A DNA stretch of 64,000 nt. It comes from Manihot esculenta (taxonomy: Eukaryota; Streptophyta; Magnoliopsida; Malpighiales; Euphorbiaceae). The stretch lies in the NCBI RefSeq assembly GCF_001659605.2, contig NC_035166.2:20377225-20441224 (forward strand), in the 5' to 3' direction. This document shows, one piece after another, positions 36,435 to 47,412 of this stretch. A model generated the notes under the pieces. That model ran no database searches, was not told the origin of the DNA, and saw only the letters and a list, made by a program, of their open reading frames with translations. Position 1 is the first letter of the stretch; the number at the start of each line of letters is the position of its first letter. The position numbers and the translations under genes are program-made.

Positions 36435-36750
36435 ATAGCTTTTTGCTTGTCCTCAAGCAACAAATAACTTAGCCAATCAAGCCCCTTTTCCTTAGAGCCT
36501 AAGTACCACTTAATCAGCTCCCCCTAGACTCCTAATCTGAATTATCACAGTGTAGAGTACATGCACTAAGGTCATCCTCTCCTTTCCTTGTTTCCTTTCA
36601 CCTACCATGGTCAAGAGAAAGGTTTTTGAATCAATCATGCTTATTCCTTTATGTTAGTTTTAATGCAACCCCTAGGAGTGACCTGCCACCTTCTCTCTTT
36701 CTCCTTTTTATTTATATTTTTATTTTCAGCAGCACTTATTCTTATTCTTG

Positions 36751-36994
36751 CCTGAAAAAGTCACTAACCTTTTTACGCGATTGTGTACATGGGTGATACA
36801 CCCCCGGTTACTCAGTTAGTCACTTGTTCAAGTGGCTACTAGCTCTGTTCATAGTCTAGACCATCGAAACTTATTTGCTTGAAAAAATTACTGACCTTTT
36901 TACGCGATTGTGTACATGGGTGATACACCCCCGGTTACTCAGTCAGTTACTTCTCCAAGTGGCTATTAGGCTCAGTTCATAGTCTTAGACCATT
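36751..36994 (-). repeat. Tandem pair of ~127-bp units with a short palindrome
   Basis: Two diverged copies (starting at 36,751 and 36,878) share TTTTTACGCGATTGTGTACA and the perfect inverted repeat GGGTGATACACCC. They lie in the untranslated part between the post-pol ORF and the polypurine tract. The same pair with the same 127-bp period is kept in element C. Confidence 0.9.
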
Positions 36995-37569
36995 GGAACA
37001 AGTTTGTGATTTGTGCTTTGTGCTGGTTTTTTATGATAGTTTGGGCAAATCAGCTCATAGGGAGTTACACTCACTTTGTGTTTGCATGTATTTGTATTTT
37101 AATTTCCCTTGACCACAACAAGTTTAAGGGTTCAATTCAAGTAAAGAACTTCCTAAGTGAAGGTAGCATACTGTGAGTAATTCAACTAAGGCTTAGAGGG
37201 GTGGCCAATCAATGGGGTCATGAGATAAGGGCACTCTTTCAACCTTGTTATTTATGTTGAGTAAAGCAACTAGCTACAAAATTCTGTGTGTGTGTGCTAG
37301 GAGTGTGAAAAAAATTCTGGTGTGTGCAAAAAGGGGTAAAAAAAAAAAATAAAAACAAAAAGAAACAAAAAGAAATCAAAAGGATTGACATATCAAAAGA
37401 ATGGAATAAAGACTCTCCAGTACCCCCACACCTATCCCACATATTGTCCTCAATGTGTAAGTATATATATAAAAGAATGAAAAAGGAAAGGGAAAGATAT
37501 TTCCTGGCCTGGGGGTGATTTGACCAGTGACTTGAGCAAGTACTGGGCAAATTACTGGGCAGATCGCTA

Positions 37570-39288
37570 TCAGTGACGGTGCTGGGGCAGAAAGTGGTCC
37601 ACCAGCAGGTACAACAAGTGCTCCATCCTCTGCATTTGGTCCTCAATCCTACTGAGACGAGCCTCGACTGTCTGGTTGGGGGCTTCATCTTCGTGTGGCT
37701 GAGGAGCATCCTGCTGAGGGGCTGCTGGTGGTGGCTCATTTGCTGGTCCTTGGCCTATTGCCTGGGTTGCCTCATTTACTGGTTCTGCGGTGGAGGCTGG
37801 CTGCTGTGTGCTGGTGCTTATGGTGACTTTCTTTCTTCTGAAAACACGCTCATGGCGTGGCGTTACTGGACCTGCAGGTGCAATAGAAAAAACATCCCCC
37901 ACCTTACAAAGCAACCCCATATCATCCAATGTGCGTAAGTCCAAGGGGGTTGTTTTGGGGGTGGGGGAGAGGTCAGTATATGCGGGGTGCAATAGCTTGA
38001 GATTCACTGCAATGGCAGTGATCAAAGGACCAAAAATCAAGGGCCTATTATATTGTATAATGCTGGATAGTTGGGTGGCAACCCAATATCCAAGATGTAT
38101 TTTCCTGCCCCTGTGCATGCACCAAAGGAAATACAACTCAGTTCTGGTCAGGATGTTGGAGGCATCCTTCCTCCCAGAGAATGTGTAGGCCAGGTATCTG
38201 TGAAGGTATTTCAGACTGGGGTTGCTGAGGTATAGGTCTTTGGACCTAGTGGGTGAGTATGAGTCAGGTGGATTATCACTGAGTTCCAAGTACGCAGAGT
38301 TTTGATCAAACTCAGCAGGGAAGTCCCAGGTTGACTGTGGGCATTCACAGCCCATGGCTATGGCGAACTCCTGCAGGGATAAGCGAAATCGCTTCCCCAA
38401 CAATCTAAATCCAATGGTGCCAGGTGTGTGTATGTTGTGCATGGCAGGTTTATCAAAATAAAATGTGGTGAAAAACTCCTGTGTGAGTTCCAGGAAGGAT
38501 GGCATGCGCAGGAGGAAGAAAGTGTCCCAGCCAATAGCAGAAATTAGAGAACGTACCTGGGAATGTAGTTTCAGTGCTCCAAGGGTGGCATGATGGATAT
38601 ACTTACCTGGATGATATGGTAAGGATGAAATTTTAAGCAGCCTGGTGCGTTCAGAAATTTTGTTGAATGTCAGTGCTTTGACGATGTGATCTGGGTGTGT
38701 TGGCCTGGGCAAATCGCTGGGCAAATTGCTGGGCATATCACTGAGTGTGTCTGTGGGCACATCGCTAGGCACATCACTTGGTAAGTCCCTGGGCGCATCG
38801 CTGGTCATAGCGCTGGTGAAGTCAGTAGGCGCATCGCTAGGCACATTGCTTGGCATATGGCTGGGCACAGCGTTGGGCACAGCGTTGGGCACATCGCTGG
38901 TGGAATCAGTTGGCGCATCAGTGTCTTTGGCGATGGTAGGTTCCGGTTCGGGCTCGAACCTCGGTGGCGACTGAGTTCTTGGCCGTTTCTGGCTGTGGCC
39001 GGTGGGAGTGGTGGTTTCGGGAAACTTTTTGCCCTCAGGGCCTGCCGTCGGGGCTAATGTGGATGGCGGCGTTCTTGGCCGTTTCTTTTGCCGGCGATAT
39101 ATCTGGACGGCCGGTGAATCGGTGCGTCCTGTTCCTGTGCTTGTGGCCGGTGGTGTTTCGGCGCTGGCGGTGGCTGGTGGAGGGGCATCTTGCGCCTCGT
39201 CATCGCTGTCGGAAGGGACGGGTCTCGGAAGCCCTAATTTCTTCCACATGAACGGTCCGCCGGTGGCCTTCATCTTGATCCTTACCAT
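37570..39288 (-). CDS. Athila-type post-pol ORF (572 aa)
   Basis: An intact frame downstream of pol, in the position of the env-like or ORF3 gene of Athila elements. Residues 1-200 are Pro/Thr/Ser-rich and probably disordered, with a basic RRQKKR segment near residue 64 and a run of Ser-Asp-X-Pro tetrapeptides (PSDVPSDVPTDTLSDMPSNL) just before PRPTHPDHIVKALTFNK. Residues 205-470 form a folded-looking region with aromatic motifs: SLISAIGWDTFFLLRMPSFL, EFFTTFYFDKPA, IGFRLLGKRFRLSLQEFAIA, IHLGYWVATQLSSIIQYNRP. This resembles the ATHILA ORF domain family (Pfam PF03078), judged by eye. The C-terminus (from about 515) has a short coiled coil (VEARLSRIEDQMQRMEHLLY). No signal peptide or convincing transmembrane segment is visible, so an envelope role is not supported. 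Element C carries a close homologue. Confidence 0.8.
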   Translation of the reverse strand: MVRIKMKATGGPFMWKKLGLPRPVPSDSDDEAQDAPPPATASAETPPATSTGTGRTDSPAVQIYRRQKKRPRTPPSTLAPTAGPEGKKFPETTTPTGHSQKRPRTQSPPRFEPEPEPTIAKDTDAPTDSTSDVPNAVPNAVPSHMPSNVPSDAPTDFTSAMTSDAPRDLPSDVPSDVPTDTLSDMPSNLPSDLPRPTHPDHIVKALTFNKISERTRLLKISSLPYHPGKYIHHATLGALKLHSQVRSLISAIGWDTFFLLRMPSFLELTQEFFTTFYFDKPAMHNIHTPGTIGFRLLGKRFRLSLQEFAIAMGCECPQSTWDFPAEFDQNSAYLELSDNPPDSYSPTRSKDLYLSNPSLKYLHRYLAYTFSGRKDASNILTRTELYFLWCMHRGRKIHLGYWVATQLSSIIQYNRPLIFGPLITAIAVNLKLLHPAYTDLSPTPKTTPLDLRTLDDMGLLCKVGDVFSIAPAGPVTPRHERVFRRKKVTISTSTQQPASTAEPVNEATQAIGQGPANEPPPAAPQQDAPQPHEDEAPNQTVEARLSRIEDQMQRMEHLLYLLVDHFLPQHRH

Positions 39289-39788
39289 GGTGGTCCTGAG
39301 TTTGCCGGTGGGTGAGTGGTGGTCGGAGAGAAGAAAGCTTGAAGAAGAAGAAGAGATAAAAACAGTAGTTTAGCGTAAAAATTAAAAATAAAGGAAAAGA
39401 CTACTTAAAGTAATTAGGGTATGTGATCTGCCCTGATCATTTATTGCTGGCCCTCTGGATTCTTGACAGGGTGATTTGACCAGTGATTTGGGTAAACAGT
39501 GGGCAAATCACTTGGCCAGATCGCTTCTCCTTGTAGTTGCTGGGCTGGTACTGTTCACGCCCTTTGCTGATGATGTGCTTGGTTTTGCGATGGGACCGGT
39601 GATCTTGGTCAAATTATCTGGGCAATTGGGCAAATCACTGCCCCGATCACTTGTGACTATGGTATATTCAGTCGATTTGCCCGGGGATTTGGGCAAGCAG
39701 TGGGCAAATCACTGGGCAAATCACTACATCTGGGCTGCCTCCCAGTAGCGCCCTGTTTTCTGTCTTGGGCTGGACTTCAGTGTCTTGC
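39289..39788 (-). other. Spacer between pol and post-pol ORF of B
   Basis: Non-coding spacer containing at least four exact GGGCAAATCACT units (39,501, 39,628, 39,702 and 39,714) plus diverged copies, all in the same orientation. It probably carries the leader or splice acceptor for the post-pol ORF. The element C equivalent is 62,398-62,903. Confidence 0.6.
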
Positions 39789-42700
39789 TCAACAGTCTTG
39801 GGAAGGGGGATCCAAGGGAACCTCCTCCACAACATGGACAGTAAAACTTTCAAAGAATCTCTTCAAACGATGCCCATTAACTTTGAAAACTTTGCTTGTT
39901 TGTGGGCTTCTAATGTCAACAGCTCCATGTGGATAAACATGCTCAACCAAAAATGGCCCAATCCACCTAGACCGAAGCTTTCCAGGGAATAATTTGAACC
40001 TGGAATCAAAGAGCAAAACCTTATCACCAACCTGGAAGTGTTTTCTGGAGATGTGCTTGTCATGGAAGGCTTTGGTCCTTGCTTTATAATCCCATGAAGC
40101 TTCATATGCATCACGCCTAATCTCCTCAAGCTCTTGAATCTGTAATTTTCTGTGAACTCCAGCCTCTTTTTCATCAAGATTACAGCTCTTCACAGCCCAA
40201 TAGGCTTTATGTTCAAGTTCCACCGGTAGATGGCAGGCTTTCCCATAAATCAGCCTATATGGAGACATCCCAATTGGGGTTTTATATGCTGTCATATATG
40301 CCCATAAGGCATCATTGAGGCGTGTACTCCAATCCTTGCGATTTGGGCAGACCGTTTTCTCCAAGATGGACTTGATCTCCCTATTTGACACTTCAGCCAG
40401 CCCATTTGTTTGAGGGTGATAGGCAGTAGAGGTTCTATGGATGACATGGTGCTTCTTGAGGAGAGTTTCTACTACCTTGTTGCAAAAATGGGTGCCTCGG
40501 TCACTGATTATGGCCTTGGGCAGTCCAAATCTTGAGAAAATGTGGGATTTTACAAAATCACCCACTGTTTTTGCATCATCAGCTCTTGTTGCTTTGGCCT
40601 CAATCCACTTGGACACATAATCCACAGCAAGTAGTATGTAGGTGTTGCCAAAGGAAGGTGGGAATGGTCCCATGAAGTCAATGCCCCATATGTCAAAGAT
40701 TTCACACACCATAATGGGTGCTTGTGGCATTTCACTTCTTTTGCCAAGGTTTCCCGTTTGTTGGCATCTTGCACATGACCTACAAAATAAATAAGCATCT
40801 CTAAATATGTTAGGCCAAAATAATCCACTTTCAAGGACTTTCAAGGCTGTCTTGCGTGGCCCAAAGTGACCTCCACAGCTGTAAGAGTGGTAGAAAGTTA
40901 GGACAGATGTGATCTCATGGTTTGGGATGCATCTCCTTATAACTTGGTCTGCACAATGCTTCCATAGGTAAGGCTCATCCCACACATAATACCTTGCTTC
41001 CTTCTTGATCTTGTCTCTTATGTGTTTGGGCAAATCAGTGGGCAAATCACCTGTGGCAAGGAAGTTAACAATATCAGCATACCATGGTTCCTCCTCTTGG
41101 ACAGCAAAGAGGTGCTCATCAGGGAAGGTCTCATTGATGGGGCATGTCTCCATCTCGGTCAGAATTCTGCTAAGGTGATCAGCCACAAGGTTCTCCTTGC
41201 CTTTCTTGTCACGGATCTCCAAGTCAAACTCTTGTAACAGTAATATCCATCTCACCAGCCTAGGTTTGGACTCTTTTTTCTTGATTAAATACCTTAGTGC
41301 AGCATGATCTGAGTATATAATCACCTTTGTACCAAGTAAGTAGGGTCTAAACTTCTCCAATGCAAACACAACAGCCAGCAACTCTTTTTCCGTGGTGGAA
41401 TAATTGCATTGTGCAGCATCTAGGGTGCGTGAGGCATAGTGAATGACATGAGGAGAGTTACCTATGCGCTGTCCCAATACTGCACCTATAGCAAAGTTGC
41501 TGGCATCACACATGATCTCAAATGGAAGGGTCCAATCAGGTGGCTGGATGACTGGGGCAGAAATTAGGAGTGATTTGATCAAATCAAAGGCTGATTTGCA
41601 GCTGTCATCAAAGTTGAATGGTACATCCTGCTGTAACAATCTGCAAAGAGGCTGAGTTATTTTAGAAAAATCCTTGATAAACCTCCTGTAAAAACCAGCA
41701 TGTCCAAGGAACGATCGAATCTCCCTAATGCTGGTTGGGTAGGGCAGATTTTTGATGGTGTCGATTTTGGCTTTGTCCACCTCAATCCCTTTTGCTGAAA
41801 CAATATGGCCTAAGATTAAGCCATGGCTGACCATGAAGTGGCACTTCTCATAGTTGAGAACCAAGTTTGTCTCCAAACACCTTTGAAGTATCTTCTCCAA
41901 GTTGGCTAGGCATTCATGGAATGAGTTGCCATACACCGTAAAGTCATCCATGAAGACTTCAATGATCCTCTCCACATAGTCAGAAAAAATGCTCATCATG
42001 CACCTTTGGAAAGTGGCTGGTGCATTGCAAAGACCGAAGGGCATCCTCCTAAATGCGAATGTGCCAAATGGGCATGTGAAAGTGGTCTTCTCTTGGTCTT
42101 CTGGTGCAACGGGGATTTGATAAAATCCAGAATATCCATCAAGGAGGCAGTAATGGCTTTTTCCAGCAAGTCTCTCAAGCATTTGGTCCATGAAGGGCAA
42201 GGGAAAGTGGTCCTTCCTTATGGCTGTGTTGAGCTTCCTGTAGTCCATGCAAACTCTCCACCCATTTTGTACACGAGTGGGTACTAGCTCTCCTTCAGAA
42301 TTAGGGACAATGGTAATCCCGGTCTTCTTCGGTACCACATGGATGGGACTCACCCACTTACTGTCAGAAATGGGGTAGATTACCCCAATGTCTAGGAGCT
42401 TCACAATCTCCTTCTTAACAACCTCCATCATAGGTGGATTCAGCCTTCTTTGCGCCTCACGAACAGGTTTGCATTCATCCTCCATGAGAATTCTATGCAT
42501 GCATGTTGCTGGTGAGATACCCTTTATGTCCTCCAATGTCCACCCAATTGCCTTCTTGTGCTTCCTCAATACATCCAGGAGCTTTTCCTCTTCTTCTTGG
42601 TTGAGCTGGCTGGAGATGATTACTGGAAGTGTATTTCCAGCTCCTAAGTAGGCATATTTGAGGTGGTTAGGCAGGGGTTTCAGATCTGGTGCATTTTCTG

Positions 42701-43628
42701 TCTGCTGGTTTTCAGTCTGCATGCTGTCTGATTTGAGCTGTGATTTGAGCAGATTTTTGGGCAAATCACTGGGCAAATCACCCACATCCAGCAAGTTACA
42801 ACAGTCTGTTGTTTTGTCTTCTTCAGAGATGTTGCTGTCCACTTTTCCTTTCCTGCAAAGACCTTCATAAAGTAAGTTTTCCTGATCAAAATCAAAAATT
42901 TCTTGACTTAAATCATCAATAACATCAAGGCCATAAACATGAGAAACATCATTGGGGAATTTCATGGCATCATAAACATTAAATTTGATAACTTCCCCTT
43001 CAAACTCCATAGTCAATGTGCCATCATGCACATCAATTTTTGTTCTTGCTGTGCTCAAGAATGGTCTCCCAAGTAGGATATCAGAGGTAGTGTTGCTCTT
43101 GTCTTCCTCCATGTCAATAACATAAAAATCTGCTGGAAAGACTAATTGGTCCACTTGCACCAACACATCTTCAAGCACTCCTTTAGGGTAGACAATGGAT
43201 CGGTCAGCCAATTGGATCATAATGCTGGTGCCCTTGAGTGTACCTGCATTTAACAAGTTAAAAATAGACAGAGGCATGACATTTATTGAAGCTCCAAGGT
43301 CACACATGGCCTTCTTTATTCCCACATTGCCTATTTTGCATGAAACCGCAAACATTCCTCTATCTTTGCATTTGACTGGTAGTTTCCTTTGGATGACAGC
43401 TGAAACACACTCCCCCACACTTACCTTCTCACGTTCAGCAAGTTTCCTTCGGTTGGTGCATAGCTCTTTGAGAAACTTGGCATACCTTGGAATTTGTTTT
43501 ACAGCATCAAGTAGGGGAATGTTGATTTCCACTTTGCGGAGTGTCTCAAATATCTCTTTTTCCTCTTTCTCCTTTTGGGACCTTGCAAATCTCTTTGGGA
43601 AGGGAGGAGGTACCTTGAATTTCTCCAT
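39789..43628 (-). CDS. Athila-like pol: protease-RT-RNase H-integrase (1279 aa)
   Basis: Enzymes of the element: the polyprotein is cleaved by its protease, RNA is copied by RT/RNase H, and integrase inserts the DNA. Order seen: aspartic protease ([13 protein letters not shown], residues 108-120, with DILLGRPFL near 183); RT about 390-600 ([24 protein letters not shown], catalytic FMDD at 559-562); RNase H about 700-820 ([36 protein letters not shown]); integrase from about 905 with an HHCC zinc site (HSYSCGGH...CRSCARC), catalytic Asp in WGIDFMGPF and SDRGTHF, and Glu in [11 protein letters not shown]. All catalytic residues appear present. Two interdomain linkers hold the element motif (GDLPSDLPK at 283, GDLPTDLPK at 860). 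The first Met shown is simply the first in the open frame; natural expression would be as a fusion with gag. Gag overlaps in the other frame because of a 17-bp duplication just upstream. Confidence 0.95.
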   Translation of the reverse strand: MEKFKVPPPFPKRFARSQKEKEEKEIFETLRKVEINIPLLDAVKQIPRYAKFLKELCTNRRKLAEREKVSVGECVSAVIQRKLPVKCKDRGMFAVSCKIGNVGIKKAMCDLGASINVMPLSIFNLLNAGTLKGTSIMIQLADRSIVYPKGVLEDVLVQVDQLVFPADFYVIDMEEDKSNTTSDILLGRPFLSTARTKIDVHDGTLTMEFEGEVIKFNVYDAMKFPNDVSHVYGLDVIDDLSQEIFDFDQENLLYEGLCRKGKVDSNISEEDKTTDCCNLLDVGDLPSDLPKNLLKSQLKSDSMQTENQQTENAPDLKPLPNHLKYAYLGAGNTLPVIISSQLNQEEEEKLLDVLRKHKKAIGWTLEDIKGISPATCMHRILMEDECKPVREAQRRLNPPMMEVVKKEIVKLLDIGVIYPISDSKWVSPIHVVPKKTGITIVPNSEGELVPTRVQNGWRVCMDYRKLNTAIRKDHFPLPFMDQMLERLAGKSHYCLLDGYSGFYQIPVAPEDQEKTTFTCPFGTFAFRRMPFGLCNAPATFQRCMMSIFSDYVERIIEVFMDDFTVYGNSFHECLANLEKILQRCLETNLVLNYEKCHFMVSHGLILGHIVSAKGIEVDKAKIDTIKNLPYPTSIREIRSFLGHAGFYRRFIKDFSKITQPLCRLLQQDVPFNFDDSCKSAFDLIKSLLISAPVIQPPDWTLPFEIMCDASNFAIGAVLGQRIGNSPHVIHYASRTLDAAQCNYSTTEKELLAVVFALEKFRPYLLGTKVIIYSDHAALRYLIKKKESKPRLVRWILLLQEFDLEIRDKKGKENLVADHLSRILTEMETCPINETFPDEHLFAVQEEEPWYADIVNFLATGDLPTDLPKHIRDKIKKEARYYVWDEPYLWKHCADQVIRRCIPNHEITSVLTFYHSYSCGGHFGPRKTALKVLESGLFWPNIFRDAYLFCRSCARCQQTGNLGKRSEMPQAPIMVCEIFDIWGIDFMGPFPPSFGNTYILLAVDYVSKWIEAKATRADDAKTVGDFVKSHIFSRFGLPKAIISDRGTHFCNKVVETLLKKHHVIHRTSTAYHPQTNGLAEVSNREIKSILEKTVCPNRKDWSTRLNDALWAYMTAYKTPIGMSPYRLIYGKACHLPVELEHKAYWAVKSCNLDEKEAGVHRKLQIQELEEIRRDAYEASWDYKARTKAFHDKHISRKHFQVGDKVLLFDSRFKLFPGKLRSRWIGPFLVEHVYPHGAVDIRSPQTSKVFKVNGHRLKRFFESFTVHVVEEVPLDPPSQDC

Positions 43629-45373
43629 AGGTTGCTGTTTCTGCCTTTGGCTGGATTCTGCCTTTGGCTGGATTCTGCCTGGTCTGTTGATTTGGGCAAA
43701 TCACTGTCTGCCTTCTTTGGAGAATTGGGCAAATCACTGCTGGACAGCTTAGTTTGCCCAGCGATCGGGTCAGTTTCTACAAGCAAACTGGGCAAATCAC
43801 TGCCCTGATCACTTTCTGGCAGAATTTCTTCCATGCCCTGTTTTTGCACTTTTTCAGCCCTATTGTCTTGCAACTCCTTTCCACTCCTCAATGTGATGGC
43901 ACTAGCATTTTGCCTTGGATTTATCTCAGTTTGGGAAGGTAGCTTTCCTTGTGATTCAATTTTGTTTAAGGATGAAGCCATTTGCCCCATTTGTTTCTCA
44001 AGATTCTGCACAGTATTTGCCAAATTTTTCACAATCTCTTCAAGAGATGCATTAGAATTTTGAGGTGCAGCTTGTGCTTGGTTTCTTTGCTGGTGGCTTG
44101 GATATTGCTGTCCCCTTGCATAACTGAAATTTGGATGGTCCCTCCAACCTGGATTATAAGTATTTGCATAGGGATCATACCTTCTTTGCCCATTAAAGCC
44201 TCCAACCGCATTGACTTGCTGGTCCTCCTCTTGAAGGGAAGGACATAGATCAGTTGGGTGGTTGTTGGCACATATTCCACATGTCTTGGGCTGCTGAATC
44301 TGCTGGACTTGTTGGGTTTGACTCACAACAAGGCTTCGGACAGCATTGGTGAGTTCAGAAAGTTGGGATGATAAAATGGAATTACTCACCTCATTTATAT
44401 TCCTTGTTGGCAGCTCTTGGTCTCCAAATTGTTGAGAAGCTGCAGCCATGGTGGAAATTAAGTCTCTCATCTCTCGAGCTGATTTTTTCTCAATTGATCC
44501 TCCACAGGCTGCGTCAATAAATTTTCTTTCTGAGGGTAGCAAACCTCCATAGAAGTAATGAATGAGAGATTTGTCAGAAATATCATGTTGAGGGCAGCTT
44601 GTGCACAGCCTTTTGAACCTTTCCCAGTATTCATACAAGTCTTCAGAGTGCTTTTGCCTTATGCCACTTATTTCTCGACGGATGCCTATGGCTTTTGAGG
44701 TTGGGAAGAATTTTCTCAAGAATGCTCTCACCATATCAGTCCATGATGTGATGGATCCGGGTGGCAAGTAAAATAGCCACTCCTTGGCATAGTCGTCAAG
44801 GGAAAAAGGGAAGGCTCTAAGTTTGATATCCTCTTCTGGAATACCTTGGGGTCTCAAGGTGGAACACACCACATGGAATGCCTTCAAATGCTTGTGAGGA
44901 TCTTCATTTTCTAAGCCTCTGAATTTGGGAAGGAGATGGATCAGACCTGTCTTAAGCTCAAAAGGTGCTGTCAATGGGGGATACTCAATGCACAAAGGTG
45001 CTTGGTCTCCTTCTGGTTCATCTAGCTCTCCAAGAGTTCTTTCCCGTGGCTGGGGTACTTGTACAAGCAAGTTTCTAGCTTGATTTTCAGCTTCTACAGG
45101 TGCAGCAGGTGGTGCTGCCATAGCTAGATTTTCTGCCATATCCAGAAATTCAGTTTCTGGTGCAAACTCAATGGTAGCTGGTGCGGTGGTGGAAGTTTCT
45201 GCTGGTGCAGAAATTTCTTCAGCAGGGGCAGTAGGTGGTCTGTGAGGTGGAGTTGTTGATGAAGATGGTCTTGAGGCTTGGTTCCTCAAATTTGCTTGCT
45301 TCCTTAAGCTCTTGGCAGTCTTTTCAATCTCCGGGTCGTAAAGAAGAGTGTCTTTACGGCCAGACCTGGTCAT
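43499..45373 (-). CDS. Athila-like gag (624 aa, C-terminus shifted out of frame)
   Basis: Structural capsid/nucleocapsid protein that packages element RNA. The start [18 protein letters not shown] is the first ATG after the primer site. A Pro/Ala-rich N-terminal region precedes the Retrotrans_gag domain at about residues 130-300 ([56 protein letters not shown]). A zinc knuckle, [13 protein letters not shown], lies near residue 360, followed by a Tyr/Gln-rich segment and a coiled-coil stretch ([20 protein letters not shown]). SDLP motifs appear near the end ([20 protein letters not shown]). The last roughly 40 residues are read in the wrong frame relative to pol because of the 17-bp tandem duplication at 43,641-43,674, so the frame stops at 43,499 while pol continues. 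Confidence 0.93.
   Translation of the reverse strand: MTRSGRKDTLLYDPEIEKTAKSLRKQANLRNQASRPSSSTTPPHRPPTAPAEEISAPAETSTTAPATIEFAPETEFLDMAENLAMAAPPAAPVEAENQARNLLVQVPQPRERTLGELDEPEGDQAPLCIEYPPLTAPFELKTGLIHLLPKFRGLENEDPHKHLKAFHVVCSTLRPQGIPEEDIKLRAFPFSLDDYAKEWLFYLPPGSITSWTDMVRAFLRKFFPTSKAIGIRREISGIRQKHSEDLYEYWERFKRLCTSCPQHDISDKSLIHYFYGGLLPSERKFIDAACGGSIEKKSAREMRDLISTMAAASQQFGDQELPTRNINEVSNSILSSQLSELTNAVRSLVVSQTQQVQQIQQPKTCGICANNHPTDLCPSLQEEDQQVNAVGGFNGQRRYDPYANTYNPGWRDHPNFSYARGQQYPSHQQRNQAQAAPQNSNASLEEIVKNLANTVQNLEKQMGQMASSLNKIESQGKLPSQTEINPRQNASAITLRSGKELQDNRAEKVQKQGMEEILPESDQGSDLPSLLVETDPIAGQTKLSSSDLPNSPKKADSDLPKSTDQAESSQRQNPAKGRNSNLWRNSRYLLPSQRDLQGPKRRKRKKRYLRHSAKWKSTFPYLML
43641..43674 (-). repeat. 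17-bp tandem duplication at the gag-pol junction of B
   Basis: The unit CTGCCTTTGGCTGGATT (plus strand) occurs twice in perfect tandem, 43,641-43,657 and 43,658-43,674, followed by a partial CTGCCT. Seventeen bases is not a multiple of three. The gag and pol frames differ by exactly the shift one extra copy would cause. Confidence 0.95.
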
Positions 45374-45402
45374 AAAGGGAAAATACGTTAGTTTAAATCA
45401 AA

Positions 45403-45420
45403 TCCCCGGCAACGGCGCCA
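45403..45420 (-). other. Primer-binding site (tRNA-Asp) of element B
   Basis: On the minus strand, five bases after the 5' LTR end, TGGCGCCGTTGCCGGGGA is complementary to the 3' end of plant tRNA-Asp, the primer typical of Athila elements. All 18 bases fit the tRNA end as I recall it. Confidence 0.9.
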
Positions 45421-45425
45421 ATTTT

Positions 45426-46937
45426 TGATAGGCGGTTGTCGAAGCCGTCAAAAATAAACCTATTAAACGATCAACAAATAAATTTGCAGATAGTGGCAAT
45501 AGGGTCGAACCACAGGGAATTGACACTAAAGACCTTCCTAATAATGACCAAGGTAAAGTAAATAACAAGTAATTAAAAGAGGGGGGTTTTTGAGTTGATG
45601 ATTAAAATTAAATAGCAAAAGAAAGCAGTAATTTAAAGATGAATAAATCAATAAGAGAAAGGCTTCTAGTTGAAGTATGAGTCTAATTCAGTTTGTTCAG
45701 AATTGGTCATTGATTATTTGAAGACTCCTTTTTGATTTCAATAAATTAGTTTTGGTTGTGGAAGACGCTTCTCACAATCCAAATTCCTCCTTAGTTCTAG
45801 TTTGATTAGGAAACGTTCGCTAATCAAACACTAATCAACAAGTTGCCAAGGAACGTCCTTGGGGCATTATAGCATCGAACAACTGTTGATTGCATTAAGA
45901 CTTAGAGAAACCCAATTCTATCCTTGCCAACCGCGTGGTCAAGTTTAGATTATGCAACCTGATTGAATGTGTATTTGAACAATCCAAGCAATTACGGACC
46001 TAAACCATTCAAACAATATTACTCAAGCAATTTAAAAGCAATGGGCCCTTATTGATTCTAAAAGCAAAGTAATACTTGTAGAAAAGATCAGATTGCATAA
46101 ATATTGAAACAAATAAGAGTTCAACAATGGAGTATTAAACCTCCCAATTCATAACAAATCTGAATATTCTCAACTTCAACTAGAAAATAATGAATTTAGC
46201 CACTCATGGTGACTAAAATACACAAAAGAGATGAAAAGAACGAAAAGAAAGAACAGCTGAAGAGTTTCTGGCGAGGGAGAAGGTGCTGAGTTCCTTATCA
46301 GAAGATAGTGCCTTTGCTGGTTTTGAGACTACCCTTTTATAGCTGAAGAATTGTCTAGGGTTTTGAAATCCCTTTTTGATTTGATGTTGGACTCCTCTTT
46401 TGATGTTGAATTTGATTGCAATTGGATTTCCTTGGATGAGAAGTTCTTTCGTGGCTCTTGGATAAGTGTTGGTAGTGATTGGATTGGATTTGGACTTCTG
46501 AAAATTCGGATTTCTGTTTGCTGTCCAATTTCCCGCTCTGCTGTAATTTTCTGCTATCAAAGTGATTTGCCCGGCGATTTGACCAGTTTCTTGGGCAAAT
46601 CACTGGGCAAATCGCTTCTCTGTAAGTCAGTCCTCTATGCCTCTGCGAGTGATTTGGCCAGTGATTCTCGATTGTCTTGGTCAAATCGCTTGCCCATGTC
46701 ACTGCTGTCTGTTGCCTCTGGGTATCTGTTTTAGCTTGATCTGGGCAGTGATTGGAGCAGATTTTTGGGCAAATCACTGGGCAAATCATCCTTTTGCAAA
46801 TTTTCTGCACTTTTTCTCCCATTTTCCAGATTCTTCCTTTTCTGTAAAAACAAGATAAAAACCATAAATTAAGCTAGAAAATGTGTAAATAAGCAATAAA
46901 AGAGATAATAAAAATGTGGCTAAATTGTGCTTGATCA
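45426..46937 (-). repeat. 5' LTR of element B
   Basis: 1512 bp, the same length as the 3' LTR and near-identical to it. In element orientation it precedes the primer site. The minus-strand TATA box TATAAAAGGG at 46,332-46,341 should drive the element transcript leftward. Two predicted open frames inside it duplicate those of the other LTR and are not genes. Confidence 0.95.
46332..46341 (-). promoter_or_regulatory. TATA box in the 5' LTR of B
   Basis: TATAAAAGGG on the minus strand, matching the copy at 35,816-35,825 in the 3' LTR. Element C has TATAAAAGG at 58,844-58,852. The conserved position in each LTR supports it as the core promoter of the family. Confidence 0.7.
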
Positions 46938-47412
46938 GTAGGGTAGGTGATAATCGTAGATGATGAAGTATCCGGATATGTAAATCCTTTAAGGGTGGTC
47001 TTCCATTCTGTAATGTAGGCCTGTGTAACGTGCTGTAATGTACTTTTCTTTTAATGAAGTTCTTGTTCTGCTCTCATACTCAAGCTGTTCTTCCTTTATC
47101 ATGTGTGAAATACTTTAGATTGCTCGCCTTATAATTTTAACCAATTGAGCTCTGTCCTGCTTTTTTCCGAGCTGATCTAACCATATCTACGAGCTCTGAT
47201 GAGTTGAACTCCGGATCCACTTAGCCAACTGGGCTTTCAAGTTTCCGAACTGGACTGCCTGACCGACCTATGAGCTCGGTCTTTACTTTGATGAATTGAG
47301 CTTTGAGTCTCCTTCATCTGGCCGGGCTCTCAGGTCATGTTGTCCGAGCTGGACTAATCCGACCTCTGAGCTCGGCTTCTGATGAGTTGAACTCTAAGCT
47401 CTCAGCTCAGTA

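Larger units (their letters stand above)
34910..46937 (-). mobile_element. B: complete Athila-like Ty3/Gypsy retrotransposon
   Basis: A full-length element of 12,028 bp in minus orientation. It has two 1512-bp LTRs, a tRNA-Asp primer site, gag, pol (protease, RT, RNase H, integrase), a post-pol ORF and a polypurine tract. The 5-bp target-site duplication GTAGG is at 34,905-34,909 and 46,938-46,942. Athila lineage is indicated by the tRNA-Asp primer site, long LTRs, the DLGAS protease and a post-pol ORF. The near-identical LTRs point to a recent insertion. It has landed in the antisense ORF/spacer region of A1. The only major lesion seen is a 17-bp tandem duplication at the gag-pol junction. 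Confidence 0.95.
33230..47412 (-). mobile_element. A1: decayed Tat/Retand-like Gypsy element, split by element B
   Basis: Visible parts are 33,230-34,909 and 46,943-47,412, interrupted by the complete element B. Like A2 it has a 3' LTR at its left edge, then a plus-strand (antisense) ORF remnant, then a spacer rich in GAGCTCGG and CCGAGCTG motifs. Its gag-pol would lie to the right, beyond A2 and the window. It is the outermost and probably oldest layer of the stack. The assignment rests on shared organisation with A2, since overall sequence similarity is weak by eye. Confidence 0.55.

Noticed and set aside
37248..37739. 163-codon minus-strand frame overlapping the post-pol ORF end
   Set aside because: Overlaps the 3' end of a well-supported ORF in another frame and runs into untranslated sequence; not conserved as an ORF in element C.
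38726..38974. Plus-strand frame rich in GTSLGKSLG-type repeats
   Set aside because: A shadow of the SDLP-type repeats of the minus-strand post-pol ORF; no start context or independent motif.
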